From positions 62,001-126,000 of the forward strand of contig MPMX01000001.1 in NCBI GenBank assembly GCA_002238725.1: a stretch of 64,000 nt of DNA. Reading direction: 5' to 3'. The translations under genes and the position numbers were made by a program. Of the stretch, positions 8,406 to 17,126 are shown one piece after another (position 1 is the stretch's first letter; each line of letters starts with the position of its first letter). Origin of the DNA: Rhodospirillaceae bacterium bin65. GTDB lineage: Bacteria; Pseudomonadota; Alphaproteobacteria; Bin65. The notes beneath the pieces are model-generated. The model was not told where the DNA came from and did not search any database. It saw only the letters and a list, made by a program, of their open reading frames with translations.

Positions 8406-9614
8406 TTACAGGTCCGAAAGCCAGTCGACGGCATACGCCACTTGCCGGCAATCGGCAAATCTTGAGATACGCTCCAATAGCCGCTCCAGGGCCTGCCGCC
8501 GCCCCGCGCCGAGCCGGACGCCCGGTTCGAGCCACAGATTGCGCACGTTGAGTACCCCGGCAGGCCGGGCGGCGGTCATGTCGATCCGGCCAATCGTCCG
8601 GTCGTCTTCGAGCAGCGGGAAGACGTAGTAGCCGTATTGCCGCTGTGCCTCGGCCACGAAAATCTCGATCCGGTAATCGAAGCCAAACAGGTGGCGCAGC
8701 CGCTTGCGGTCGCGCACCAGCGGGTCGAAAGGGCTGAGCAGGCGCAGCCCGGCCGGCGGATCGGCCGCTGCCGTCAGCCGCGCCTCCAGGTCGGCGCGCG
8801 CGAACAGCCCGCGCGGGCGGGCGTCCCGATCGGCCGCTGCGACGCTGGCTTCGACAACCTCCCGGCCCAGCCGGGCCCTGGCCCAGCCGGCGGCCTCCCG
8901 CGTCGTCACCAGGTTCCAGTAGCCGGCGATCTCGCCGGCGGTGCCGAAGCCGAGCCGGTCGAGGGCCGAGCGGCAGGCCCAGTCAACGAAATCACGTTCC
9001 TCCGGTTCATCATCGAAGGCGCTGGCGGGCAGCACGCGCCGGCTGAGGTCGTAGACCTTCTGGAAATTCTCGCGCCGCGTCACCGCCAGTTCGCCGGTGC
9101 GCCAGAGGAATTCGAGCGCCGTCTTGCCGGCGTGCCAGTCCCACCAGCCGCGCGGGTTGCGCGCCGGCCGGCGCTCCAGATCGCGGGCGCGCACCGGGCC
9201 GTTCTCGCCGATCAGGTCGAGCAGCGGCCCGGTCTCCGCCTCGAAATCGGGGCCGTGCCAGCGCCGGTATTTCGCGCGCAGCGCCGCCGCCTCGCGCCGG
9301 AACTTGCGGCGCCACACCGGGTAGAAGGCCGTCGGAATCACCGAGGCGTCGTGGGTCCAGTGCTCGAACAGGCAGCGGTCGCGTTCGAGCAGCTGGCTCA
9401 GCATGGCCGGGCGGTAGGTCCGGTTTCGGCTGTGCAGGATGGTGTGATGGGCGCGCTCGACCGTCCGGATGCTGTCGACCTGGACGAAGCCCATGCGCGT
9501 GATGAGGTCGAGCAGCCCGCCGGAGCCGAAGCGCCGGTGCGGCGGATCGGCCAGGCCCTGCAGGTCGAGGATCAGCCGCCGGCCCTGCGCCGCGCTGACG
9601 GGAAGCGGCGTCAC
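8406..9614 (-). CDS. YcaQ/AlkZ-type winged-helix DNA glycosylase
   Basis: This is a member of the HTH_42 family, whose studied members (E. coli YcaQ/AlkX, Streptomyces AlkZ) remove bulky or cross-linked bases. The QxD catalytic motif is visible as FVQVDSI with Q45 and D47 in the chosen numbering. Other family segments are ERAHHTILHSRN, FEHWTHDASVIP, LLDLIGENGPVRARDL and the late LRLLSPFDPLVRDRKRL with FGFDYRIEIFVAEAQRQYGY. A GTG start preceded by GGAAAG is preferred to a TTG eight codons upstream. It lies 45 bases before the HD gene on the same strand and could be co-transcribed with the urate operon. Confidence 0.88.
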   Translation of the reverse strand: MTPLPVSAAQGRRLILDLQGLADPPHRRFGSGGLLDLITRMGFVQVDSIRTVERAHHTILHSRNRTYRPAMLSQLLERDRCLFEHWTHDASVIPTAFYPVWRRKFRREAAALRAKYRRWHGPDFEAETGPLLDLIGENGPVRARDLERRPARNPRGWWDWHAGKTALEFLWRTGELAVTRRENFQKVYDLSRRVLPASAFDDEPEERDFVDWACRSALDRLGFGTAGEIAGYWNLVTTREAAGWARARLGREVVEASVAAADRDARPRGLFARADLEARLTAAADPPAGLRLLSPFDPLVRDRKRLRHLFGFDYRIEIFVAEAQRQYGYYVFPLLEDDRTIGRIDMTAARPAGVLNVRNLWLEPGVRLGAGRRQALERLLERISRFADCRQVAYAVDWLSDL

Positions 9615-9742
9615 GAGCCGCTTTCCGGCAACACGCAACGATGGTCTGGCCTCACGCGTCTTGCATCCGGCGCAGCACCGGGCTTTTGTAGCGCCGGGCC
9701 GGAGCCCCGGCCTTTACGGTTCTCTTTCATCGGACAGGAAAC

Positions 9743-10528
9743 ATGACGGAATCGGGAGGCCGCGTCGCCGGCAAGGTTGCGATCGTCACCGGCGCGGCAT
9801 CGGGCCTCGGCAAACGCACGGCCGAGATGCTGGCCGGCGAAGGCGCGAAGGTCGTCCTGACCGATATCGACCTGGCGGGCGCGCAAGAGGCCGCCGCCGG
9901 GATCGGCGACGGCGCCCTCGCGCTGAATCAGGACGTGACCGACGAAGCGCGCTGGCAGGCCGTCATCGCCGAGACCGTCGAGACCTTCGGCGGGCTGCAC
10001 ATCCTGGTCAACAACGCCGGCATCGGCACGCCGGGCACGGTCGAGGAGACGAGCTTCGAAGACTGGCGGCAGGTCCATGCGGTCGATCTCGATTCGGTGT
10101 TCCTGGGCTGCAAGTATGTCTGCCGCCCGATGGCCGACAGCGTGCGCGATACCGGCATGACCGGCGCGATCGTCAACATCTCCTCGGTCGCCGGCATCAT
10201 CGCCGCGGCCAACCTCGCCGCCTACAATTCGGCCAAGGCCGCCGTCCGGCACCTGACGAAATCCGTCGCGCTGCACTGCGCGCGGCAGGGATACAACATC
10301 CGCTGCAATTCGATCCACCCGGCCTTCGTCGACACGCCGATCCTCAACCAGGTGAGCGGTCGGCACACGACCGACGAGATCAAGGCCAAGATGGCCCGCC
10401 AACTGCCGCTCGGCCATATCGGCGAGCCCAGCGACGTCGGCTACGCCGTGCTCTACCTGGCGTCGGAGGAATCCCGCTTCATGACCGGCGCCGAAATCGT
10501 CATCGACGGCGGCGTCAGCGCGATGTGA
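9743..10528 (+). CDS. Short-chain dehydrogenase/reductase (SDR)
   Basis: This is a classical cytoplasmic SDR of 261 residues. It has the dinucleotide motif TGAASGLG near residues 16-23, an acidic residue after strand two (LTDIDL) that favours NAD(H), NNAG, the active serine in NISSVAG, and the catalytic YNSAK with Y161 and K165. It ends MTGAEIVIDGGVSAM, as expected. It resembles cyclohexanol- and cyclopentanol-type dehydrogenases, but the substrate cannot be read from the sequence. It stands alone, divergent from the YcaQ-like gene. Confidence 0.92.
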   Translation: MTESGGRVAGKVAIVTGAASGLGKRTAEMLAGEGAKVVLTDIDLAGAQEAAAGIGDGALALNQDVTDEARWQAVIAETVETFGGLHILVNNAGIGTPGTVEETSFEDWRQVHAVDLDSVFLGCKYVCRPMADSVRDTGMTGAIVNISSVAGIIAAANLAAYNSAKAAVRHLTKSVALHCARQGYNIRCNSIHPAFVDTPILNQVSGRHTTDEIKAKMARQLPLGHIGEPSDVGYAVLYLASEESRFMTGAEIVIDGGVSAM

Positions 10529-10871
10529 ATCGGGGAGTGCATTTGCACGGCGTGGATACCCCGGACCCGGGGTCGCTGCTCCAATGTCTGGCGGAGCGCG
10601 CCGCGGCGCAGGCGGCGACAGCCTTCATCCAGCGGGCCGTCGGCAGAGCGGGCGTCGTCCTGATGCGCCACCCGCATGGGGCAAATTGGGTGGGGAGGAA
10701 TTGCCGAGCTGATGCCGGACAGCCGCTCGCTGTCGGCGCTGCCAATTGCCGCCAGCTTTGGGCGGCCTTATAACGGCGGGAAGGGGGAGTGGGCGGTGCC
10801 GGTGATCGCCTAGGTCGTCTGGGCCGCGCGGATGCTGGTGTGAGAATGCAGATCGTAAAGAGGAGAAATCG
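10529..10871. other. Intergenic stretch with degraded appearance
   Basis: No supported gene. A frame running from about 10,700 reads into stops just before a short segment (VVWAARMLV then stop) whose DNA recurs 368 bases further on. The stretch may be the decayed end of an older gene. The ribosome binding site of the following lipoprotein gene lies at its right end. Confidence 0.45.
10826..10844 (+). repeat. 19-bp direct repeat, copy 1
   Basis: The sequence GCGCGGATGCTGGTGTGAG occurs here and again 368 bases downstream. Flanking bases also match partly (GTCGTC/GCCGTC before; GCA-GAT/GCAAGAT after), so the related unit is about 40 bp. The two copies bracket the small lipoprotein gene. Confidence 0.8.
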
Positions 10872-11120
10872 ATGCGAAGACTGGCGATCGTGATTGTGTG
10901 TGCGCTTGCGGCGGGCGGTTGCGCCGCACCGGCGGTGATTGCGGACCTGGAAACCGACAAGGTGATCGTCCAGGGCAATGAATACACCGGCGAAGACGCC
11001 ATCGCAGCAAAGGCTGCGGAGGGCTGCGCGGTGCATGGCCGGAAGGCCGTCCCGGTCAGCAAGTGGTGCGCCGGCACCTACTGCAGCGTGAAGCGCTTTC
11101 TGTTCGCCTGCAAGAAATAG
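10872..11120 (+). CDS. Small putative lipoprotein (82 aa)
   Basis: A basic start and hydrophobic stretch (MRRLAIVIVCALAAGG) precede C17, giving a weak lipobox AGGC, so export and lipidation are plausible. The mature part of about 65 residues has five further cysteines or cysteine-like positions in its second half (GCAVH, WCAGTYCS, FACKK), which could pair in the periplasm. A strong AGAGGAGAAATCG tract precedes the ATG. No family is recognised. It lies between two copies of a 19-bp direct repeat in an accessory-looking patch. Confidence 0.7.
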   Translation: MRRLAIVIVCALAAGGCAAPAVIADLETDKVIVQGNEYTGEDAIAAKAAEGCAVHGRKAVPVSKWCAGTYCSVKRFLFACKK

Positions 11121-11193
11121 CCGGCCGGCGGTGCGCTGCCGGGTGGCGCTGACGGCCCGGCGGCGCAGAGACATCGGCGAGGCCGTCCGCACG

Positions 11194-11212
11194 GCGCGGA
11201 TGCTGGTGTGAG
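11194..11212 (+). repeat. 19-bp direct repeat, copy 2
   Basis: This is an exact second copy of GCGCGGATGCTGGTGTGAG. Read in one frame it gives ARMLV and a stop in both copies, preceded by AVRT here and VVWA in copy 1. This suggests duplicated ends of a lost coding sequence, or a duplicated insertion target. Confidence 0.8.
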
Positions 11213-11222
11213 GGAACGCAAG

Positions 11223-11408
11223 ATGACGCTTGGCACAATGAAACCTGTCGATCCGGATGCCGTAACGGTTCATCCGGAGGAAGGCGAGACTCGTGGGTTC
11301 ACGCACGAACCCTACGGTAGACGGCCGACCCAGATCCATTGGCCGAGAGGAGCGAAACTCATTTTGGAGGCCTGCCCGAACGTCAAGCGCCGGCCGTGGT
11401 CGAAATAG
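11223..11408 (+). CDS. Doubtful small open reading frame (61 aa)
   Basis: The frame begins MTLGTMKPVDPDAVTVHPEE and ends NVKRRPWSK. It is charged, has no membrane segment or signal, and matches no family I know. An AGGGAACGCAAG purine tract lies in front of the ATG, which is the main reason to list it. It follows directly on the second 19-bp repeat. It may be a chance frame. Confidence 0.3.
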   Translation: MTLGTMKPVDPDAVTVHPEEGETRGFTHEPYGRRPTQIHWPRGAKLILEACPNVKRRPWSK

Positions 11409-11784
11409 CTGCGGCGGGCCGCGTCTGCGCCCTTTCTCGTCAACGCCCAATCAATCGGCTAGATCGCCCGGTCGGCGCGGTCGCTGGCGTTAGGGGCGTG
11501 ACTCCTCTCCAATTGCGTTGACCTCTAAGTATAGCTGGAATGGTTCAAAACAAAATCTGGTATGGCTGGCGTAAAGAGGGCGATAGGGACTCGTCGAACG
11601 TCGCGCTCCAAGACCGTGGGGAGCGGTCCGGACGCGGTTCTCCTTGCGTCCTATCTCGCCGACGCCATGACAGCCAATCAGGTAAGTACGCCGGCCAACA
11701 AGCTCGCCAACGACGATCCGTGCTGCGTCGAGCCGATGTGAAGCGGCAGGGGCCGGAGACACACCGTTGTGAAGCTGGAACGAC

Positions 11785-12810
11785 ATGGTAGATAGCGAAC
11801 ACCAGCCGTCCGAGGACACTGATCGCGAATTTGAGGCTCGGATGCTGGCGGTAGTCAGGCAAGCCATCCCCGCCGTGCGCGGCGCCAGGAACGCGGCGAA
11901 GGTTCTGCGACGCCTCTCTTCCCTCGCGTCGGACAGCGTGGCGGCCGCTCTCGAGGCGGGCACGTCCCGGTTGCAGCTAATGAAAGCGCGTGACGAACTG
12001 CATATCGCGCAACTCGCCGAGGTTCGCAGCGGACAATCGGCGATCGGCGTCCGGGTTGCCGAACGACTGATCGAGGAACAGCGCCGGATCGACCAACTCG
12101 TTATTGCGGCCATAGAGCAGGTTCAGGGCTCCGGTCAGCCAGTTCCACCCGAAGAAGGAGGCGCTGAAATCGATGACGATTGGATCGAGAGCTGGAGGCG
12201 CGGGGCGGCCGAGCGAAGCCAGGGCGAGATGCGAGAGACCTTCGCCCGGATATTGGCGGGGGAAATCCGCGCGCCGGGAACCTTCTCGATCAAGACGCTA
12301 CACACGGTCGGGGGCCTCGGCCAATCCACGGCGCACATCTTCCGCAAAGCGGCCTCGCTGCGGGTGGGCATAGAGTTTGAGATTCCCGGCTCCCCTCCTC
12401 ATGTCGTGGACGCCCGCATTCCGGCGCTTGGCGGACAATTGGGAGAAAATTGTTTGTCGAGCGAAGGTCTAGGCTACGAGCATCTCATCAATCTGACGGA
12501 AAACGGTCTTCTTCACTCTGATTACAATTCTTGGTGCATCTACAACCAAGCAATGCCGCATCCGGAAATCGGTTCCAAGGGAGGCGTCGTTCCCTTTGTT
12601 CATCAGGGCCAGCGATGGGCGATTGATCCTTTGCCCAGCTTCCAAGCAGGTTCGGAACTAAAATTTCATGGCGCCAAGTTCACAACCGTCGGCCAAGAGC
12701 TTTTAGGCATCGTGGACATCGAGAATGACGCCGAATTCCTGACCAAGGTTCGGGCCCATCTCAAGAAACAGAATGTCAAGATGGTTGCGCTTTCGCCCAA
12801 CGCGGCCTGA
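11785..12810 (+). CDS. DUF2806-type protein of unknown function
   Basis: This soluble protein of 341 residues has a charged helical first half and a core DDDWIESWRRGAAERSQGEM followed by ETFARILAGEIRAPGTFSIK near residues 131-175. That core is the hallmark I associate with DUF2806 proteins, which are scattered in mobile regions of bacterial genomes. The function is unknown. The second half (roughly 12,420-12,780) is visibly lower in GC than the surrounding chromosome and uses codons such as AAT, TTT and CTA more freely, which suggests acquisition by transfer. It stands alone, ending before the convergent hydroxylase gene. Confidence 0.7.
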   Translation: MVDSEHQPSEDTDREFEARMLAVVRQAIPAVRGARNAAKVLRRLSSLASDSVAAALEAGTSRLQLMKARDELHIAQLAEVRSGQSAIGVRVAERLIEEQRRIDQLVIAAIEQVQGSGQPVPPEEGGAEIDDDWIESWRRGAAERSQGEMRETFARILAGEIRAPGTFSIKTLHTVGGLGQSTAHIFRKAASLRVGIEFEIPGSPPHVVDARIPALGGQLGENCLSSEGLGYEHLINLTENGLLHSDYNSWCIYNQAMPHPEIGSKGGVVPFVHQGQRWAIDPLPSFQAGSELKFHGAKFTTVGQELLGIVDIENDAEFLTKVRAHLKKQNVKMVALSPNAA

Positions 12811-12910
12811 TGACTCTCAGGCGGTTCCTGCTAACGAGTTGATGAAACTTTGGCGCAACCGACTCACCGACTGCTTACCAACGCCTCTCCCGCCCGCCGC
12901 GCCCCAACCC

Positions 12911-14374
12911 TCACTGCGTGCCGTAGCCCGCCATGATGGAGTCGACGAGGCCCTCGTAGTCGTCCCAGGGGACGTGGCGGAAATTGTAGTCGCGGACGAT
13001 GAAGCGCGGGCCGACGTAGAATTTCTCGTACTGGTCGTGGCGCATGGCGAATTCCGAGCCCAGCAGGTCCCAGGCGAGGTGGAACAGCTTCATGCGCTCC
13101 GTCGCGGATTCGTCCGCCGTCGACCAGTAGTCCTCGAAGACCGGCCCGAGCGCCGGGTCCCCGGCCACCTCGATGCTCGCCGGCATCTGGAACACCCCGC
13201 CGCCCATCAGCGTGCGGACCCGGTCGCAGATCGTGCCGTAATGCTCAACCGCGTAGTTGATCGCCGCATACATGTAGCGCTGGTTGACGTGGACATAGCC
13301 GTTGCCGGTCTCGCCGAAGGCCTGGAGCTGGCCGTCGACGATGCCGCCATAGGCCGCCTCCATCGAGGTGAGATCGGCCAGCACCTCGCGCACCGCCGGG
13401 ATGTCGCGCGCCCCGTTCGAGCGGGCGATCTTCGAGGCGAGGCCGACCAGCAGCCGGAGCTTGGCCGCGAAGCGCACGTTCGACTGGTGGTTCGACATGT
13501 AGTGCGCCGGCGTTTCGACATAGATGTCGCGCGAGAGCGCCGGGTTGTCGTGCACGAAGACGCGCTCCCAGGGCACGTGCACGTCTTTGAACACGATCAT
13601 CGAGTCCGATTCGTCGAAGCGGTGGGAGAGCGGGTTGTGGAACTCGATCCCCTGCGCCGCGCCGAACGGCTTGCGCGACCACAGCGCAACACCGGGGGCG
13701 TTCACCGGCACCGCGCAGGTCACCGATTCCTTCACCTGGCTCGGCGCCAGCGGAATGATGTTGCCGATCCACAGCTCGTCGGCGAACACCGCGCCGGTCG
13801 CCAGCATCTTCATCCCGTTGAGGACCACGCCCGCGCTGTCCTCCGCCGTCACGTGCAGCGTCGGCGGGCTGCGGTCGGCGCTCTGGTAGAGTTCCGGCTT
13901 GCGCGCGCCCTGCGGCGGCAGGATGGCGTAGGCGAGGTAGAGATCGCGCGTGCGCGCGTGGTCGTAATAGGCCTCGATCCGCTCCGAGAAGCCGCCGCCG
14001 TCGCGGTCGAACACGGACGATCCGATAGCGAGCCCGGTGATCGAGGACGCGACATGGTCCGGCGAGCGCCCGAGCAGGCCGTGCGAGAAGGCGGCGATGG
14101 CGCGGTGCGCGGCGGTGCGGATCTCGAGGTCGCGGCGGTCGCGCGGCTTCAGGAACCAGGCCGGGTACCGCGCGCCGCCGTCCTCGACCCAGAGCACGTC
14201 CCGCATGTCGTCTGCGCGCTTGAGGTCGTACATCGCGGCGTACATCCGGGCCGCGTTGGCGAAGGCCGGATGGTCGGTGACGTCGGCCACCCGCTCCCTG
14301 CCGATATAGACCGCCCGCCCGTCGCGGATGCCTGCGAGATATTCGTCGCCCGAGCGCAGCATCGGCGTTGCCAT
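12911..14374 (-). CDS. HpaB-family FAD(H2)-dependent aromatic hydroxylase
   Basis: This protein of 487 residues belongs to the 4-hydroxyphenylacetate 3-hydroxylase large-subunit family, which uses reduced FAD supplied by a separate reductase. The beginning (MLRSGDEYLAGIRDGRAVYI then ERVADVTDHPAF) is diagnostic, as are DDMRDVLWVEDGGARYP, VHVPWERVFVHDNPAL and HYGTICDRVRTLMGGG. A flavin reductase (HpaC) is not in the window. Two methionines four codons apart could start it; the upstream one is given. A MaoC hydratase gene lies just before it on the same strand. The substrate is unknown; related enzymes act on phenols, chlorophenols and pyrrole or vinylacetyl-CoA compounds. Confidence 0.9.
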   Translation of the reverse strand: MATPMLRSGDEYLAGIRDGRAVYIGRERVADVTDHPAFANAARMYAAMYDLKRADDMRDVLWVEDGGARYPAWFLKPRDRRDLEIRTAAHRAIAAFSHGLLGRSPDHVASSITGLAIGSSVFDRDGGGFSERIEAYYDHARTRDLYLAYAILPPQGARKPELYQSADRSPPTLHVTAEDSAGVVLNGMKMLATGAVFADELWIGNIIPLAPSQVKESVTCAVPVNAPGVALWSRKPFGAAQGIEFHNPLSHRFDESDSMIVFKDVHVPWERVFVHDNPALSRDIYVETPAHYMSNHQSNVRFAAKLRLLVGLASKIARSNGARDIPAVREVLADLTSMEAAYGGIVDGQLQAFGETGNGYVHVNQRYMYAAINYAVEHYGTICDRVRTLMGGGVFQMPASIEVAGDPALGPVFEDYWSTADESATERMKLFHLAWDLLGSEFAMRHDQYEKFYVGPRFIVRDYNFRHVPWDDYEGLVDSIMAGYGTQ

Positions 14375-14452
14375 CCCATCGAACCGTCGCCCGCCGATGT
14401 TCGCACCCGCCCGGCACGGACGCAACCGCGCTGGACTGGCGATGATTTTGGT

Positions 14453-14929
14453 TCACCCCTCCGCCCCGCGCCGGTCGTAGAAGGCGGTGGTCAGGACGCT
14501 GGTCTTGACCTCGCCCTTTGCGTCGATGACCAGATGGCGCATCTTGACGATACCGAGGGTCGGCCGGCTCCTGGATACGCGCGTTTCCAGGATGCTCGTC
14601 CGGGCATGCAGCACGTCGCCCGGCCGGGTCGGCGCCAGGAAATGCAGTTCGTCCCAGCCCGGCGAGCCCTGGGACGGGACGTTGGCGAAGCCGTCGGCCT
14701 GCATGCGCCGGAGTATGGCGGCCATGTGGATGCCGCTGGCGATCAGGCCGCCGAACATCGTCTTCTTCGCCTCCTCCTCGCCGATATGGAAGGGTTCGGG
14801 GTCGAACTCGCGGCCGAAGCGGACGATCTCTTCGGCGGTTACGGTGGCCCGCCCGTACTCCATTTCCTGGCCGACCTCGAAATCCTCGAAATGGGTGTGC
14901 GGCATGACAACGGTGGTTTCGATGGGCAT
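14453..14929 (-). CDS. MaoC-like hotdog (R)-hydratase/dehydratase
   Basis: A single MaoC hotdog domain of about 158 residues. The hydratase signature is in FGREFDPEPFHIGEEEAKKT, where D and H form the usual active pair, followed by MFGGLIASGIHMAAIL. Later come LHFLAPTRPGDVLHARTSIL and RPTLGIVKMRH. Such proteins hydrate enoyl-CoA esters or related acids. The ATG before PIETTVV is chosen; neither it nor a second methionine eight codons later has a clear ribosome binding site. It precedes the HpaB-type gene on the same strand and diverges from the amine oxidase gene. Confidence 0.87.
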   Translation of the reverse strand: MPIETTVVMPHTHFEDFEVGQEMEYGRATVTAEEIVRFGREFDPEPFHIGEEEAKKTMFGGLIASGIHMAAILRRMQADGFANVPSQGSPGWDELHFLAPTRPGDVLHARTSILETRVSRSRPTLGIVKMRHLVIDAKGEVKTSVLTTAFYDRRGAEG

Positions 14930-15033
14930 GGCATTGCGCGCGCGGCTGTGACAGAAACGGGCGGACGGAAACGGGCCGATCAATGGCGGGCAAAGGCCCG
15001 CTTGGCAAGAAAAAGACCGATGGGGAACGACCG

Positions 15034-16962
15034 ATGGCGAATACCAGCACCACCACCCCCGCGACCGAACGCGGGACCCATCCGCTCAACGCGCTCACCC
15101 CGGCCGAGATCGAGGCGGCCGGCGGCATCGTCCGGGCCTGGGACGGATGGACGGAGACCGCGAAGTTCGAATCGATCCGCCTGCACTATCCGGACAAGGC
15201 GCAGTGCCGGGCCGAGATCGCTGCCGGAAAGGCGGGCGGCAGCCGCAAGGCCTATGTCAGCATCTACGACACGGCGGACAACAGCGTCTCCGAACTGATC
15301 GTCGACCTCGCCGGCGGCGCCGTCGAATCGGCGGCCGGCGTGCCGGGCGCGCGCCCGGCGATCAACGTCGACGAGTTCATGGTCTGCGCCGAAACGGTGC
15401 CCCAGCATCCCGACTTCATCGCGGCGATGGAACGGCGCGGCGTCACCGACCTGTCGCACATCCAGGTCGATCCCTTCTCCGCCGGCAATTTCGGCTTCAG
15501 GGACGAGGAAAGCCGCCGGCTGGTGCATTGCCTGGTCTATCTGCGCAAGGATCCGGGGGACAACGGCTACGCCCATCCGGTCGAGGGCCTGAACGTCCTG
15601 TTCGATCTGAACAGCGTCGAGGTCGTCAAGGTGATCGACCACGCCGTCCACGATGTGCCGATGGCGTCCTCGAACTACCATGCCGACCGGCCCGAGATTG
15701 CGGAGATCCTGCGCGGCGACCTGAAGCCGATCGACGTCTCCCAGCCCGACGGCCCGACCTTCACCGTCGAGGACCGGGTGGTGACCTGGGGCAACTGGCG
15801 CTTCCATGTCGAATTCCATCCCCGCGAGGGCCTGGTGCTCAACGACATCCAGGTGCGCGGCGGCGAGAAGGCGCCCTGGCGTCCGCTGATCTGGCGCGCC
15901 TCGATCGCCGAAATGGTCGTGCCCTACGGCGATCCCTCCTTCAACCACTATCGCAAGAACGCCTTCGACGTCGGCGAATACGGCCTCGGCCAGGTCGCCA
16001 ACCCGCTCAAGCTGGGCTGCGACTGCCGCGGCAACATCCATTACTTCGACGGCGTGTTCAACCTGACCTCGGGCGAGCCGGTGGTGGTCGACAACGCGAT
16101 CTGCCTGCACGAGGAAGACGACGGCATGCTGTGGAAGCATACCGACTACATGACCGACGAGATGGAGCACCGGCGGGCGCGCCGGCTGCTGGTCTCGATG
16201 ATCGCGACCGTCGGCAACTACGAATACGGATTCTACTGGATCTTCCACATGGACGGCACGCTGGAGCTCGACATCAAGGCGACCGGGATCATGAACACCC
16301 AGGGTCTGAACGCGGTCTCCGGCACCGACTACAGCACGGAAATCATGCCGGGGGTCACCGCGCCCAACCACCAGCACCTGTTCTGCGCCCGGCTCGACAT
16401 GGCGGTGGACGGCGACGCCAACCGGCTGGTCGAGATGAACGTGGTGCAGCCACCGATGGGCGACGGCAACCCGAACGGCAACGCCTTCCGCGCCGAGCCG
16501 ACTGTGCTGGAGACCGAGGGCGGCCGGACGCGCAACGCCGATACCGAGCGATTCTGGCGCGTCGAGAGCGCCGCGGCGACCAACGGGCTGGGCCGGCCGA
16601 CGGCCTACCGCCTGCATTCCAGCGGCATGCTGCGGCCGTGGTTCCACACCGGAACGATGATGGAAAAGCGCGCTGCCTTCATCTTCAACCATGTCTGGTG
16701 CACGCCCTACGATGCCGCCGAGCGCTATCCGGCGGGCCGCTTCGTCAACCAGAGCGACGGCTCGGAGACCATCGCGGCCTGGGTGAAACAGGGTCGCTCG
16801 ATCCGGGACACCGATATCGTGCTCTGGCACAGCTTCGGCCTGTTGCACCTGCCGCGGTTGGAAGACTGGCCCGTCCAGCCGGTCGCACGCACCGGCTTCC
16901 GCCTCGAGGCCGACGGCTTCTTCGACCGCAATCCAACGCTGGACGTGCCGCCCGGAGCCTGA
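15034..16962 (+). CDS. Copper-containing primary amine oxidase
   Basis: The enzyme oxidises primary amines to aldehydes with release of ammonia and H2O2, using topaquinone made from its own tyrosine. The NYEY motif in ATVGNYEYGF puts the precursor at Y396. The copper ligands fit H446 and H448 (NHQHLF) and H599 (LWHSFG), and the catalytic base is D312 in NAFDVGEYGLG. The length of 642 residues fits the bacterial family, and no export signal is seen. The ATG preceded by GGGGAACG is preferred over one 17 codons upstream, which would overlap the divergent MaoC region. An alcohol dehydrogenase and an enolase-superfamily gene follow. Confidence 0.95.
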   Translation: MANTSTTTPATERGTHPLNALTPAEIEAAGGIVRAWDGWTETAKFESIRLHYPDKAQCRAEIAAGKAGGSRKAYVSIYDTADNSVSELIVDLAGGAVESAAGVPGARPAINVDEFMVCAETVPQHPDFIAAMERRGVTDLSHIQVDPFSAGNFGFRDEESRRLVHCLVYLRKDPGDNGYAHPVEGLNVLFDLNSVEVVKVIDHAVHDVPMASSNYHADRPEIAEILRGDLKPIDVSQPDGPTFTVEDRVVTWGNWRFHVEFHPREGLVLNDIQVRGGEKAPWRPLIWRASIAEMVVPYGDPSFNHYRKNAFDVGEYGLGQVANPLKLGCDCRGNIHYFDGVFNLTSGEPVVVDNAICLHEEDDGMLWKHTDYMTDEMEHRRARRLLVSMIATVGNYEYGFYWIFHMDGTLELDIKATGIMNTQGLNAVSGTDYSTEIMPGVTAPNHQHLFCARLDMAVDGDANRLVEMNVVQPPMGDGNPNGNAFRAEPTVLETEGGRTRNADTERFWRVESAAATNGLGRPTAYRLHSSGMLRPWFHTGTMMEKRAAFIFNHVWCTPYDAAERYPAGRFVNQSDGSETIAAWVKQGRSIRDTDIVLWHSFGLLHLPRLEDWPVQPVARTGFRLEADGFFDRNPTLDVPPGA

Positions 16963-17126
16963 CCGGAGCAGCGTGACGACGGGCGCGGGACGAAGGGCGC
17001 GATGGGCGGGAGCCCGCCGAAGCTACTGGCCGGCCGCGCGCTGGCCCCGGCAGAGTCCCGCCGCGCAGCCCCGGACCGTGCAACGCGCGGATGCGGCGTG
17101 CCGTGGCGCGAATCGGAGCGGGCGCT

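Larger units (their letters stand above)
11121..11784. other. Accessory-looking stretch with only weak coding candidates
   Basis: The 660 bases between the small lipoprotein and DUF2806 genes have no convincing gene. There are two weak candidates. One is a 61-codon frame described separately. The other is a 59-codon frame at 11,562-11,741 (MAGVKRAIGTRRTSRSK at its start) that lacks a ribosome binding site. GC content falls around 11,510-11,570. No transposase, integrase or tRNA fragment is visible, although the composition suggests transfer or decay. Confidence 0.5.

Noticed and set aside
12773-15298. 841-codon plus-strand frame across the HpaB and MaoC genes
   Set aside because: It is antisense to two genes with clear family motifs and its sequence has no domain character.
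14980-16848. 622-codon minus-strand frame opposite the amine oxidase gene
   Set aside because: It is antisense to a gene with intact TPQ, copper and base residues; high GC removes stops from the opposite strand.
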